DNA of 64,000 nt from Brienomyrus brachyistius (taxonomy: Eukaryota; Chordata; Actinopteri; Osteoglossiformes; Mormyridae): contig NW_026042402.1 of assembly GCF_023856365.1 (NCBI RefSeq), forward strand, positions 186,001 to 250,000, read 5' to 3'. The notes beneath the pieces are model-generated. The model worked only from the letters and a program-made list of their open reading frames with translations, was not told where the DNA came from and searched no databases. Made by a program: the position numbers and the translations under genes. Positions 47,264 through 58,099 of this stretch are shown piece after piece; the first letter of the stretch is position 1; each line of letters starts with the position of its first letter.

Positions 47264-47844
47264 AGCCAAGTAACAAGACAGGGAGCAAGAAACAAAACTC
47301 CTCTTTCTTAATTATCCACATCGTTATTAACGACACAGGTATATATACAGGTACATATACAGGTACATGTATATACTCAAAAATACATCCAGAACACACA
47401 ATTAAATGAAAAACGTAATTTAAGAACACTTGAAATTTTCATTCAGTTTCTTTCATCTGTTTAATATAATCGATCAGTCCCTGTGCGTTTGCCCCAAACC
47501 ATTCAGCATGGTACACAAGGGAGACAAGTAAGCATGTGTGACATCAAAGAACTGATTGCAGCAACTCAGCCTTTCCACAACATTAAAGCCGCTTATTCCC
47601 CCCCATGCCATGAAGAAATAATCTCTGTGGCTCCCCTCTCCCCCTCCCTCAGCCCCCAGTCTGGCTTGAACATTTGCACTTCCAGTAAAAATGCGCCCCA
47701 AACACACTGACACCAAACTCAGCACCGGTGCTCCGTAAAATCCCGTGATTCAGTCTCAGAAGCACTGGCTCCCCTGCCCTCCTCTGAACATTATTAAAGC
47801 TACACCCTGAACACTCTGTGTGACTGACATGAATGAGAAGCATC

Positions 47845-47850
47845 TTTATT
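47845..47850 (-). promoter_or_regulatory. Poly(A) signal overlapping the NITR stop codon
   Basis: On the minus strand GAATAAAG contains both the stop codon TAA and a canonical AATAAA, implying a very short 3' UTR. Confidence 0.6.
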
Positions 47851-50800
47851 CATAATCTCTGTAGCGGAGGTCAGAATACAGAGTGTCATTATTCCCGTCT
47901 TTCTTCTGTCTCCTGGGTTTTGGCTTCTTAAGGTTCAGGGCAGCGTAATTCAGTGTGTCCTCGTCATGGCACTGTGGAGACAAAGATGGCAGAATTGGAT
48001 GGATCAAATCGGTTTGCTATTACCTATTTTCACAAATAGCACTTAAAATGCTGATCCCAGGATGGAAATCAGTCTGAGGTTCATTTGTTTTACTGACGAT
48101 TTGTAATTTGAAATATTTATTACATACTTGCTTGCGTGACCATTCCACTTTTGATATATCACTGTTCTTTTCATCTGTTTAAAATATATAACACATCAAT
48201 ATATTATTTAATTTCGCACGGTATCATACCGTGGTCAGATAACATTCCGAATTTTCAAGCAATCAACATCCTTTTTGTCTCAAAAATGAAAGTAAAAATG
48301 ACTTCTGTCAATTTAAGTGTGCATGTTTGGATACGTGTCATTTGTTCTCATATATCATATATAATAAAATTGCTATAAAGGAGATCTTGGTAATAAAAGT
48401 TATTGATATGCAACTTATTGCAACATGTATATTTCAATAGATTTTGCAAAATATGAAAGATATAATACAAAAATGTAAATCTTACAGTACAAAAAGGTTT
48501 ATATAAATAAGGTGAGATTTAATAATGGATTTTAAAACTGTATTACCTGCAAGAGTGGTTTTAATATGAAAATGTTATCTATCATAAAACAATTTTATAT
48601 TTCTATAATTTGTTAAAATCTACATTTTGTCCTTCTGAGTGCATAAAGCCGGGCAGCGTACCTGCACAGTGTGTACAGGTCAGTTTACATCTTATACAAA
48701 TGAGAGCAACGTTCAGAATAATGCTGCAAGATAAAACTATCAGCAAGCCAGAGTGAAGAGGATCCAGCAGCTTCTGAAAGCCTGTAACAAAGAGATAGAT
48801 TTCAGCATAATGATATAGAGACACATTTCCCATTTGCTTACATTACATTAGTTAAAGATCAAATCGATAACACATTACAGCAGTTGTTTTGTAAATAGTC
48901 CATTTTTAACATGAACTTCTAGTATTTTGCATTTTAACAATTTATATTAATATTTGAAATAATTATTAAATTAGGCTCCGGACCCCCCGCGACCCAATAG
49001 GATAAGCGGTTTGGAAAATGGATGGATGGATGGATATTAATATTTGAAATAATTATTAAATTAGGCTCCGGACCCCCCGCGACCCAATAGGATAAGCGGT
49101 TTGGAAAATGGATGGATGGATGGATAATTATTAAATTAACATCTGTGTAATTTAATTTAAGCACTTAAATTAGAAAATTCATTACATTAAAAAAAGAAAT
49201 AAATGTCTTAATAGCAGAATAAGCTAAATAAAACTTTGAAGCAGATATACTCTCCACACTGGGTGCTACCATCTATATCCAGCTGTGTGCCGTTCCCAAA
49301 CAGCATCTCCCCACACTGGGTGTTACCATCTATATCCAGCTATGTGCCGTTCCCAAACAGCATCTCCCCACACATGGCCACAGCGCAGTAGTAAGTCCCA
49401 GCATCGGAGAGGCTGAGGTTCCCCTTGGGGAGGCTGTAGACGCAGCTCCGTGTAGGAGATCCAGCCTCAGGGCTCTTCTCACACTCATCACTGCTGTTTC
49501 CATGGCTGTAAATGACTCCAGGAAGGGATTCTCCTGATCCATGTCTGAACCAGTAAACACTGTGTTCTCCTGCACAGCTCCCAGTCTCTATCGTACACTG
49601 CAGGCTCACAGAGTCTCCTGGCTGCAATGTGTCAGACACAGGCTGCTGTACCACAGTCCTGCTGTTGGAGTCTTTACCTGAAAAGCAAAATAGTCATGAT
49701 GACAGCCCTTTGAGAATAACAATGGAAAATACAGATCCTCAAAAATTGTTCTTACAGATTTTTGGGAACTGAATCGATGTTCTTCTAGCCATCCAAGAAA
49801 TCAGTAACTTCTTGGAGAACAGCTGACATTCTTCTCTCTTTTTATTGTATTACTGCTTATTAGTATATATCAGGTAACACTATACATTAACTGCACCTAC
49901 ATAATACCTAAATAAAAATTATATGATAATAACAAACATTATAATCATATAATGTCTTGTATTAATGTATGAAGGTAGATGAATATAATTAATTTCAATT
50001 CAAAGAAATGAAGTGTGTAAAGTGTACTTTATATTTTCATGATTTTCGTGACTTTACATTTGGTTTATGTTGCCCCTTTTCCACAGGAAGGTATTTATTG
50101 TTTTTGCATATTTAGCTCTTGATGTGTTTTGGTATTTTTGAGCATTTTGCTGTAGTACCTGCATAATTTAATTCAAGAGCCGAAGAGCTGTTTGCCCATT
50201 ACTAGTTTGTCTATCTTTTAACATTAAAGAAAAAGTATACATAGTAAAAGGAATTACTTGGTTTCGTAGTTCCTCCTATTTATTTTCTTATGCACACAAA
50301 AGTAAGTTTTTCCGTTCAACCATAGCACTACAGCGAAAAGCAAAACGTCATGGCAAATACAATTATGCTTTATTCCAATACACATTGCTAATTTTTCATT
50401 ATTATTACATTTATTCAGCATAATATCTTCAAAGGTTTCATGATTTAATTTGCAATCTTCTGGCCTGAAATCTTTTCCTGCTACACTGAAGACTCTCTCA
50501 GCGTGTGCAGAGAAAGCTGCAGCCAAAGGGTTGGCATCCTCTGATAAACATGGTTGGTTCAGGTATCGGTGACATTATGTGAACCTTTCATGGCAGGAAT
50601 AGGGACTAGTTTGACTTTTGATGCAGGAAAAGTGTTTGGGACGTTTCTTAGGTTAGAAACTGCCGTCACTGCAGCCAACACTGACTTTTAAGGAGAGACA
50701 CTCAGCTCTTCCTATGAGCAGATCCACCATGGTGCACAAAATGACAGTATAATTATTATTTTAGGTGACACTTCAAATGTTGCATTATTTCATTCTTTAC

Positions 50801-52123
50801 AAAACGACATTTTTATAACAATGATGTATAACAATGTTAATGTGTTTATGTATAATTCATATTTAAATTAAAGTTCATATTTTAGTTAAAAGCTACACCT
50901 ACAGTACGTATATGAACTTGAATTTGAATCCAAACCCTTTTTCGTTCTTCTTCTTTAAATTCAAATATAAATTTCAATGCCACAACCTGTTTTCAACCAC
51001 AATTCAAATGTAATTCAGATTAACAAAATGAACTGAAATTCAAGTTCATATATGTATTCAAAATCCTGAATTTTAGGATACGTATTTGAGAATTTCATTC
51101 TCAAATCAGTTCTGAATGGTGCACATCCCTAGTTCATATGTTAAATCATGCATTTTTTTTTTCAGAGTGAATACACACTGACTGCTCAGATAAATAACGT
51201 CAAAAATAATTTTCTTTTGTTGCTTAAGATTTTTGCACAGTCCTATACTGTATATAACAACTCAAACATTTTTTTATGTTATTTGTTTTAAAGAGGCTGC
51301 AATGTGTAACATTAACATCTGTATAAAGAGAAGGTTAGGCTTTTGGCTGACAGCAAGCAAAATGCAACAAATTGTATAATAATAATAATAATAATAATAA
51401 TGAATGATTTTTGTTTGATGTTTAGAAAAACATTTATGGAACAAAGCAGACAATAAGGTATCTTTGCTAATTTTATATTGACAAACAACTAAACTGTCAA
51501 AATTATTTTGCAGGGAATAATCTTACTGACATTATAATAAAGCAAATATGAAAATAGTTGGAATCTCATTTACCTGTGATTATGACAAAGGTTCCATTCC
51601 CGAAGGTGACCTCATGAAGAAACACAGCAGCACAATAATACACTGCAGAATCTGACGGCTCCACGTTAGAAATAGTGAGGTTAAAACTCCCCTCTGCATT
51701 CAGTAAGGAGTAACGTTTTATGCTTTTATATTCCTTGTAAAATTCACCAGGTACGTAGAGAAGTGCTTTCGCCATGGGCTGGGGCTTCCGACCAACAGCT
51801 TGCTTAAACAAAGTAACAAAAGTTGTTTCTCCTTGACAGAAGCATGTCAGGGTCACACTGTCTCCAAGCTGAACCCTCATCAGGTGACTGGGCTGAACAA
51901 CATCTGTAGTCAGTGCAGTGTCTGCAAAAACAGAAAAACAAAAAAAATCATAATCAAATAAGACATATAATAGTAATCTAAATAACTATTAACTATGATG
52001 CAGATTAAATGGCCAAATTCCACTGATCACATCATACAGATAAATGAAAATATTAAAATCCCAAAATAATTTATATTATAGGGCCTTACTAATGAAAATG
52101 AGAAGACCAAAGAGTCTGAACAT
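47846..52123 (-). CDS. nitr: Novel immune-type receptor (NITR), five exons, probably inactivated
   Basis: Exons: 52123-52090 (signal peptide MFRLFGLLIFI), 51921-51574 (V domain, ending SDSAVYYC and the J-like FGNGTF), 49677-49327 (or to 49270; I domain with six or more Cys and a second FGNGT), 48781-48662 (transmembrane GLLIVLSCSIILNVALIC), 47971-47846 (tail with ITIM LNYAAL and the ITIM-like TLYSDL). All junctions have GT-AG sites; the first three introns join in phase 1. NITRs are fish type I inhibitory receptors. Odd points: a 57-bp duplication in exon 3 places a TAG at 49342-49340, before the transmembrane exon. Exon 4 to exon 5 is out of phase. The Trp normally following the first V-domain Cys is Leu. 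So it is either a pseudogene or a source of a soluble two-domain protein. Confidence 0.85.
48944..49132 (-). repeat. 90-bp tandem duplication of a SINE 3' end
   Basis: Two copies of the SINE 3' end (landmark ttaggctccg at 48971 and 49061) plus its target sequence (aattattaaatta), in NITR intron 3. A third target copy lies after the second tail. Confidence 0.85.
49256..49369 (-). repeat. 57-bp tandem duplication across the NITR exon 3 donor
   Basis: Units 49256-49312 and 49313-49369 differ at two positions. Each encodes the J-like FGNGT end and a splice donor (GATG|GTAACA proximal, GATG|GTAGCA distal). The proximal unit has TAG where the distal one has CAG. 57 is divisible by 3, so the frame would be kept without the stop. 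Confidence 0.9.
50254..50526 (-). pseudogene. hAT transposase C-terminal dimerisation fragment
   Basis: A 90-residue frame starting with AHAERVFSVAGKDFRPEDC and ETFEDIMLNKCN, the conserved hAT C-terminal dimerisation motif. The rest of the transposase is absent. It lies in intron 2 of the NITR gene, same strand. Confidence 0.8.
51376..51402. repeat. (ATA/TAA)n microsatellite
   Basis: About eight trinucleotide repeats in NITR intron 2. Confidence 0.9.
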
Positions 52124-52509
52124 TTTTGTGCTTCCACTGTTTAGAATAAACTGCTCTGCTGCTAAGTGAGAGATCATGGTCGTGGTCGGGATGAAAGGGC
52201 AGGAAACAGAGAGGAAACAGAGAGACACACATCAGGCTGATCTGATTGGCTGTTCACATGGGAACTTAAGTAACAGTGAAAAAGCATTTTAATGTGCACT
52301 TACATGACGTTTATTAATTTACTCCTTAACATCCAGTTAAAATGAGAACAATTAGATAAACAGGAGCAGATACTGAGCATATAAAGTTCTTTGTACAGAG
52401 TGCTGAGATACTGTGGGAGAGCATTTGCTAATCATCTCTCTCAGACAAGCTCAGCACAGTATGAGTCTGTTATCTATCTGATATTAGACAGTCTCTCATA
52501 CAGTAATAA

Positions 52510-52725
52510 TAATTGATACTTTATTGGTCCCTGTGGAGAAATTGTCTTAACTTCTCTCTCAACTTGCTCTCTTTTTTTTAGAGTAAACAGAGTAAGTTGT
52601 CTGCGAAGGGCAGCCACCCATAGTGATGCCCAGTGAGCTGGGGGTTAAGGGCCTCGCTCAAGGACGCAGAGATGTGCTGTGGCTGGGTTTGAACCAGCGA
52701 CCATCTTATTACAAGCACACAGGCA
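52510..52725 (-). mobile_element. SINE-like repeat, copy 2
   Basis: Same family as 35923-36150; the shared plus-strand landmark is gagctgggggttaagggcc. It lies about 400 bp upstream of the NITR start. Confidence 0.6.
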
Positions 52726-53059
52726 TTAGATCTTCTAATCACACTTAAAAGGCAGATTAAATGTTCTTTCCACCATGCAAACAGAATGTAAATTGTAGCT
52801 TTACTGCTTAGATTTACATTCACACATTTGCATTTAAAACAAGCATTTTAAGTGATGTACATGAGAGTAAATGGTGAATCAGTTTATTTGCCACTCTACA
52901 CATTACATTGGCGCCCATTATAAGTAACTGTACAGTGACATTGCAGTTCCTCAGTTGCTTTGATGCATTTCTGGAATCACCCTTAACATCTGCAAAACTG
53001 TAAGTGCATTTCCCAAAACAATTCGTGCAAACAGCACCACACAGATGGACTGTCTACAA

Positions 53060-53260
53060 AAAAAGTCATAGAGGCCACCAGCAGCCCGAATACCACACCG
53101 TAAGGCCGTATGTTAGGATGCTCTCTATGGCAGAGCGGTAGGAGGCCACCAGCAGCCCGCATACCAGACCGTAAGGCAGCATGTTAGGATGCTCTCTATG
53201 GCAGAGCAGTTGAAGGTCCCGATCAAGAAATCCGACAAGTTTCCCCAATAAGCCAGTAAC
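53060..53260 (-). pseudogene. LINE RT fragment, partly duplicated in tandem
   Basis: Minus-strand frames read SAIESILTYGLTVWYSGC and a second similar copy (SAIESILTCCLTVWYAGC), the C-terminal part of a fish LINE RT. The two copies are about 70 bp apart. Confidence 0.7.
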
Positions 53261-53488
53261 CCCGCTTCATAGAACAGGCCACAGGACTGGTTTTGGTGAG
53301 ATAGTCCGAGTAGTAGGTAGAAATCAGGATGGAGACTGAGTGTGGGTCTAACAGGTGAGCAGATGTAGGACAGAATGTAGAGCCCTCTGGTGGAGTGCCT
53401 GTGCATGACTGAATGTATGGTTTGGGTCTGATGGTCTGAATAGTTGGTAGAAATAGGCACCTTCCTACCTGATGTGGTAGGTCTAGAT

Positions 53489-53793
53489 AAGGGGTCACCA
53501 ACATGGTGCCCCAAGGATGCCCCCAATGACCACATGAGTTGCCCGTGGACCTGTTCTATAAAATAGCACAACTCACCAGCGAACATCATCTAAAATTTTA
53601 TTTTGTCCTGTTTCTAATCTATCACATTTGCATTTATATAGATTTGAAATTGAATATAAAAAAGCATTTAAAACATGTTTATCATGCATGAAGTTTAGAC
53701 ATGTTTAGGAGGGCGTTTAAAACTGATATCAAACTTCGTATGGCTCAGTACCCGTGAAGTAGCTCTCCGTTTTAAAAAGGTTGGTGACCCCTG
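53489..53793. mobile_element. hAT-type MITE with 8-bp target-site duplication
   Basis: 305 bp; the right end gttggtgacccctg mirrors the left end aaggggtcaccaac except for the first base. A perfect 8-bp duplication gtctagat flanks it (53481-53488 and 53794-53801). The interior is AT-rich and non-coding. Confidence 0.92.
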
Positions 53794-53804
53794 GTCTAGA
53801 TCTT

Positions 53805-54470
53805 GCAAGTTTGTTTGTACTGGCTGTGTGAACATACTGTAGCACTGTTAAGAATATGCAACACAGCCTGAGTTGGGGATCTGCTGTATGCATCAGTAAT
53901 ATAATGCTTTGTCCTTTTCTAGGCTGTTCATTAAGACATAAAGCCTGAAAGTTTTCTGAATGGCATTAATGAAATTGAGCACTGCCCCCACCTGCTGGCC
54001 AATTTATTAAAACATTGAAATCGCTGTCTGCACAGGCTGACGTGTCATTTAAGTCTGATAATTTTCTATGAGTCAAACGGCAAGAAAATGACAAGAAGTT
54101 AAAAACATGGAGTTAGATGAAGGAGAAAAGATTACAAATTTGAAGATTATGAAATCAGGACATGTCAGCTAAGTCAGCCAAGGTGGGTCTTAAACATATG
54201 GACGGAAGTATGAGCGCTAAACTTAAACGGGTTCACTTGTAACCGCTGCCACCAAATTTCGTTAAATTGCTGGGGAGGTCCAGATACATGAGACAGGAAT
54301 AGAAGGATTATTCTTTATTAATATACAGACGAGGGTTACAACCCTCCCTAGGGCAATAGAAGGGGATACCTGCCACGGGACATTCTAAAACGCTTAATGT
54401 GAAAATGCGTAACGCAACTTAATGTATTAAAACAGTCACCACAAATCACCAAATTTCTCGCGAATGTATC
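53805..54470. other. No gene seen
   Basis: No repeat or frame that can be supported. Confidence 0.5.
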
Positions 54471-54487
54471 TGGCCATAAAGACTTAC

Positions 54488-54735
54488 CTGACAAGAAATC
54501 AAAACCGAAATGCTAGGAATATGGACTTTAAGCCTTTTCTTTATGGGCGTCAATGGAGGGGAAAACGCTTGACGTAAGATGAAGTCCATATTCCTAGCAT
54601 TTCGGTTTTGATTTCTTCCCTGGCATGGGTGACGGGTACACCACGTTCCCAAAGCCACGTTAGCCTCGAGCGAACTGCCCGGAGAAACCGCTCACACCAG
54701 CGCTGCAACCCGATCTCCTCCCCTTTTAAACACAC
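54488..54735 (-). CDS. Putative first exon of a short minus-strand transcript
   Basis: ATG frames open at 54735 (61 residues, stop inside) and at 54658. The latter runs into a perfect donor, TGTCAG|GTAAGT, at 54488/54487. Upstream on this strand is a TATA-like tttaaaagg and then CpG-rich DNA. The exon contains a 36-bp perfect inverted repeat (54493-54528 and 54582-54617). I recognise no domain; it may be non-coding. Confidence 0.3.
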
Positions 54736-54749
54736 ATTTCTATGGCGTT

Positions 54750-54975
54750 AAATTAGTGCCAAAAGTCGTGCGCATAAAAACAGAAAATCCATGCTCTCTA
54801 CGCGCTCGCGATTGCACAGCACTCACTCACTCGCTCGCCGTTAAATTAGGGCCAAAAGTCGAACCACGCGCGTGCGTGTGCTCGAGTGCTGAAAACCCAT
54901 CCCCTCTACGCGCTCGCGTCTGCACAGCACTCGCTCGCTCGAATTTCCCGCTTCGTCTTACCGTATATAAAAGAA
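54750..54975. promoter_or_regulatory. CpG-rich bidirectional promoter candidate
   Basis: CpG-dense sequence made of two related ~110-bp copies (landmarks gttaaattag, gccaaaagtcg, ctctacgcgctcgcg). It ends in a TATA-like gtatataaaagaa at 54963-54975 facing right. A minus-strand exon candidate begins on its left. The layout suggests divergent transcription. Confidence 0.45.
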
Positions 54976-55194
54976 TGGGCCAATGTACGGTAAATTGCAT
55001 TGTGAATAAAATTTCTTAATACAACATCACAAAGCCAATTTAATAAATTCAAATCCTGGGAAGAACGCTCCTCAGATATTAGTTCTCGGGTTAGTGTTAG
55101 CAGACTATAGGCGAAACCACCTTAAGTGCTATCTGTTAATGTTTATTAAATTAGCATTAAAATGGAGAGGTTTATAATATCTTTTGTCCTTGTA

Positions 55195-55258
55195 GCTGCT
55201 AAATACACTCATTATTAAAGCCATAAAGTTGTCTGCCTACTACATTGGAATCTCCACT
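55195..55258 (+). other. Candidate 5' non-coding exon
   Basis: Bounded by an acceptor (tttgtccttgtag) and a donor (CTGA|GTAAGTG). It lies between the TATA-like promoter and the ORF whose own acceptor (ttctgtgaacag) is at 55519, so it would make a 5' UTR exon. Confidence 0.4.
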
Positions 55259-55519
55259 GAGTAAGTGTTTTTGATGGATTTTATTTAACTTTATTATACT
55301 CTGGTCCTTAGATCTAATGTCATACTTCTTCACTTATATTGTTTGTGAAAAGGTTTACCACGGTCAAACAGAGCAGCCACTACATCATCATACATGAACA
55401 AGCACCTCACAAAACAAAAACATTTCATTTTCATAATTAAAACTTTTGAATGGTAGGCCTAGTGTGTGGATCAGAGACAAGATCTTGACACCTCATTAAC
55501 TATAATTTGTTCTGTGAAC

Positions 55520-56340
55520 AGCTCAGATACCACCTTCTCGAAAGTCTTCTGCATAAAATAGAAATAGGATTCAGCGCGACTCCACTAAATTTGGATTACC
55601 TGGAGTTCCTTTGTCATCAGGAGCTGTATCTTCTGCAGGCCCTGTCTAATCACATTGAAGTACCTCCTGCTATCACCCTGGCTTTGCAAGAGCTCTTTGA
55701 CCTTGTGAGGGCACATCTGGAACGTCCAGCCCCATGTGTCACACAGGAAGTCGCTGCCACCAATAGACGACCCAAGATTTTGATTGAAGAACAATGTTTG
55801 AAAGAAATGCTCCATACTCAACTTCCTGTGCCTTGCATAGCCACACTGATGGGTGTTTCAAGAAGAACAATCTTAAGAAGAATAAAAGAGTATGAGCTCT
55901 GTGTTAGGGAACTTGACAATTTGGTTTCTTCTGTCAAGAATGATCTACCAAATGCAGGCTACAGGATAGTCAATGCAGGCTGCAGTCAATGGGCTACAGG
56001 GTTCGGTGGAGAAGAGTTGCAGCCTCCATGCATAGGGTTGATTCCATGCGCATCATATAAAGGTTGTCAAGTCTTGGCTGTGTTGTACGCAGAATGTACC
56101 AGGGCCTTTGTCTCTAGTACACGTGGACACAAACCACAAGTTGATCCGGTTTGTATTACCAGCAAATTTATTTGGAGTAAACCCTGGGTGGATTGGTGTG
56201 AGGTGGTGGTGGGGCTTTGGAGAAGATTTCCTGCCGATCAACACTAGCAACTTATATCTATCTGTCATGGAGGTCTCGGGACTCACAGATATTCAGAGAC
56301 ATGTGGATAGTTTACCAGTGGTTTTCAGCAGGAAATAGTT
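55520..56340 (+). pseudogene. DDE-integrase-like gene remnant
   Basis: The exon begins after the acceptor at 55519. The frame has an N-terminal helical part (LRYHLLESLLHKIEIG) and a helix-turn-helix (IATLMGVSRRTILRRIKEY). A third part, LVSSVKNDLPNAGYR, precedes the catalytic domain. The next conserved block, ending VDTNHKLIR with the first catalytic Asp, is present but in another frame (56108-56170), after at least two frameshifts. Then sequence diverges. Fish genomes carry many such transposon-derived rve-domain genes; this copy is broken and lacks the remaining catalytic residues. Confidence 0.6.
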
Positions 56341-57813
56341 ATTACTACAAATTGTCACCCCCCCCCCCGCCCCCCACAGAAACTGGATCTGGCTATAGTG
56401 GGAAAATCTTTTTTTTTTTTTATTTGTGAGAACTTGAAAGCAAAACAAAACTTGGAAAAAATATATGCTCATTCACCAATTTTCTAATCTGGGGTCTAAA
56501 GTGGTCAGGCTTGCAAGTGTATTTGGTTATTTGTCTATCCTAGCCTGTTGCAGTGTATATTTCCTGTATATTTTGCATGTAAAAAATGTTGTTTGTTATG
56601 TCAGTGCTTAATATTATCATGTAGTCTTCATGAACTTTCTTCATCTTGGCCAGGGACTGCATTTGAAAAGTAGCCACTTGACTAAAATTGGCACATTTTC
56701 AGAAATGCCAGCAACAATACTGATAATGAACACCCCTCTAACTGACTCTCAGTTGGTTTAGAAAAAAGACTTTTAAGAGAAAAGAAAGCCTTCCTTTGGT
56801 TTTGCATTTTTCTCTTTTTTGTTGGCTGTGCACAATATATTAGAAGAATACCTTACAATTATATTAGTTAAGAAATAACAGATTGCGTATATACAATATT
56901 AAGGTGATAACAACAACCCTCACTGTCTCTAGGTGCTGCTTCAGACAGGGCATTCTGCAGCAGGGACACCACCCGTCGTGCAGCATCCAGCAAATCTCCC
57001 TATCACAACAGCCCACATAACAGAATAACATTAGTGTATGATTCAGTAGGGCTAGTCCAGGTCTGGAAAGTAGTTGGGCCAGATTTTTAAACCAAGAAAT
57101 TTAGCTGGGCCAGACATTTTCAGCGGCCCAGTAAGCAACAGGTAATGGCATTTTAAACAAACACAAATCAAGGTACATTATTTTAAAAAACTACAACTGA
57201 ACAGAATCTGAGAGCAATATTTTTTTTCACTTCTGAAATGAGAAAAATATTTTGGTCGTATCTGACCTAGACGCATCCCAAAGAAAAAAAATGCCTATTA
57301 GATGGTAAACAGACATAAAGAAAAAGGGAAAAATCGTCTATAATCATCATCCGCTTATACTGTGGTGATCCATTTCACCCACACAGGCATGATCACCATT
57401 AGCGGTTTCCACATTATTGTCGAGGTGACTATTCACTTTACCTCTGCTTTCTCCGACATCTTCCTGATTCTGCCGCCAACAAGGGGCTCATAGGGTGGAG
57501 ACTGAGGGTGTTAAACAGACCAATCTTTTGTCACTGAATGCAACAAATAATGTATTTATCTGTCAAAAGTCCAGCACCAGGAAAAGCAACAGAGTGACAG
57601 TAGAAACTGTAATAATAATGGAAGTGCGCCGCCCTACAGGGAAGGAGGAGTGATGGGAGTCCCGGTGGTGGCTAAGCGCGCGTGGGGAGAGGCGTCGTAC
57701 TGTGAGGCTTCATGAACTTCCGATGGGGCAGTGCTGTCATACAGCGGGGAGCCTGAGAGGGGCACTGTGGCCGGGTGCGAGAGCCCTGGGTAATGAGTTG
57801 TAGAGCTGCGCAG
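56341..57813. other. No supported gene
   Basis: A short minus-strand stretch near 56930-57000 (LLDAARRVVSLLQNAL) and a tiny ATG-donor pair near 57450 look exon-like but are unsupported. A C-rich run is at 56358-56379. Confidence 0.35.
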
Positions 57814-58090
57814 TGTCACGATCGGGTACAAGCAGGCAGGCGATCGTGCGGGCAAGGCGTGCAAGGAGCAAGCGGACAGGCAAAAACGGGAGTTTAATTA
57901 GGAAGCGCGGACGGGGAAACATCTCACGCATACAAACATCAATGACAGACACTGGACTCAGGTAAGACACGGACTGAAATACACAGGACTGAGCAAATTA
58001 ACTAGATACAGCTGGGTACAAATCGGGAGAAAACACGTGGGTAATCAGGGGGCGTGGCACACAGGAGGAGCGGACGAGCCGGGCATGACA
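57814..58090 (-). mobile_element. Solo LTR with 5-bp target-site duplication
   Basis: 277 bp beginning TGTCACG and ending ATGACA, with a perfect direct repeat cgcag on both sides (57809-57813 and 58091-58095). It shares sequence with the LTR parts at 18050-18275 and 39152-39400 (for example aatcagggggcgtggcacac), whose coding ends show that the family is on the minus strand. Confidence 0.9.
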
Positions 58091-58099
58091 CGCAGGAAC

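Noticed and set aside
57634..57970. Minus-strand ORFs near the solo LTR
   Set aside because: They cross the LTR boundary and share nothing with known proteins.
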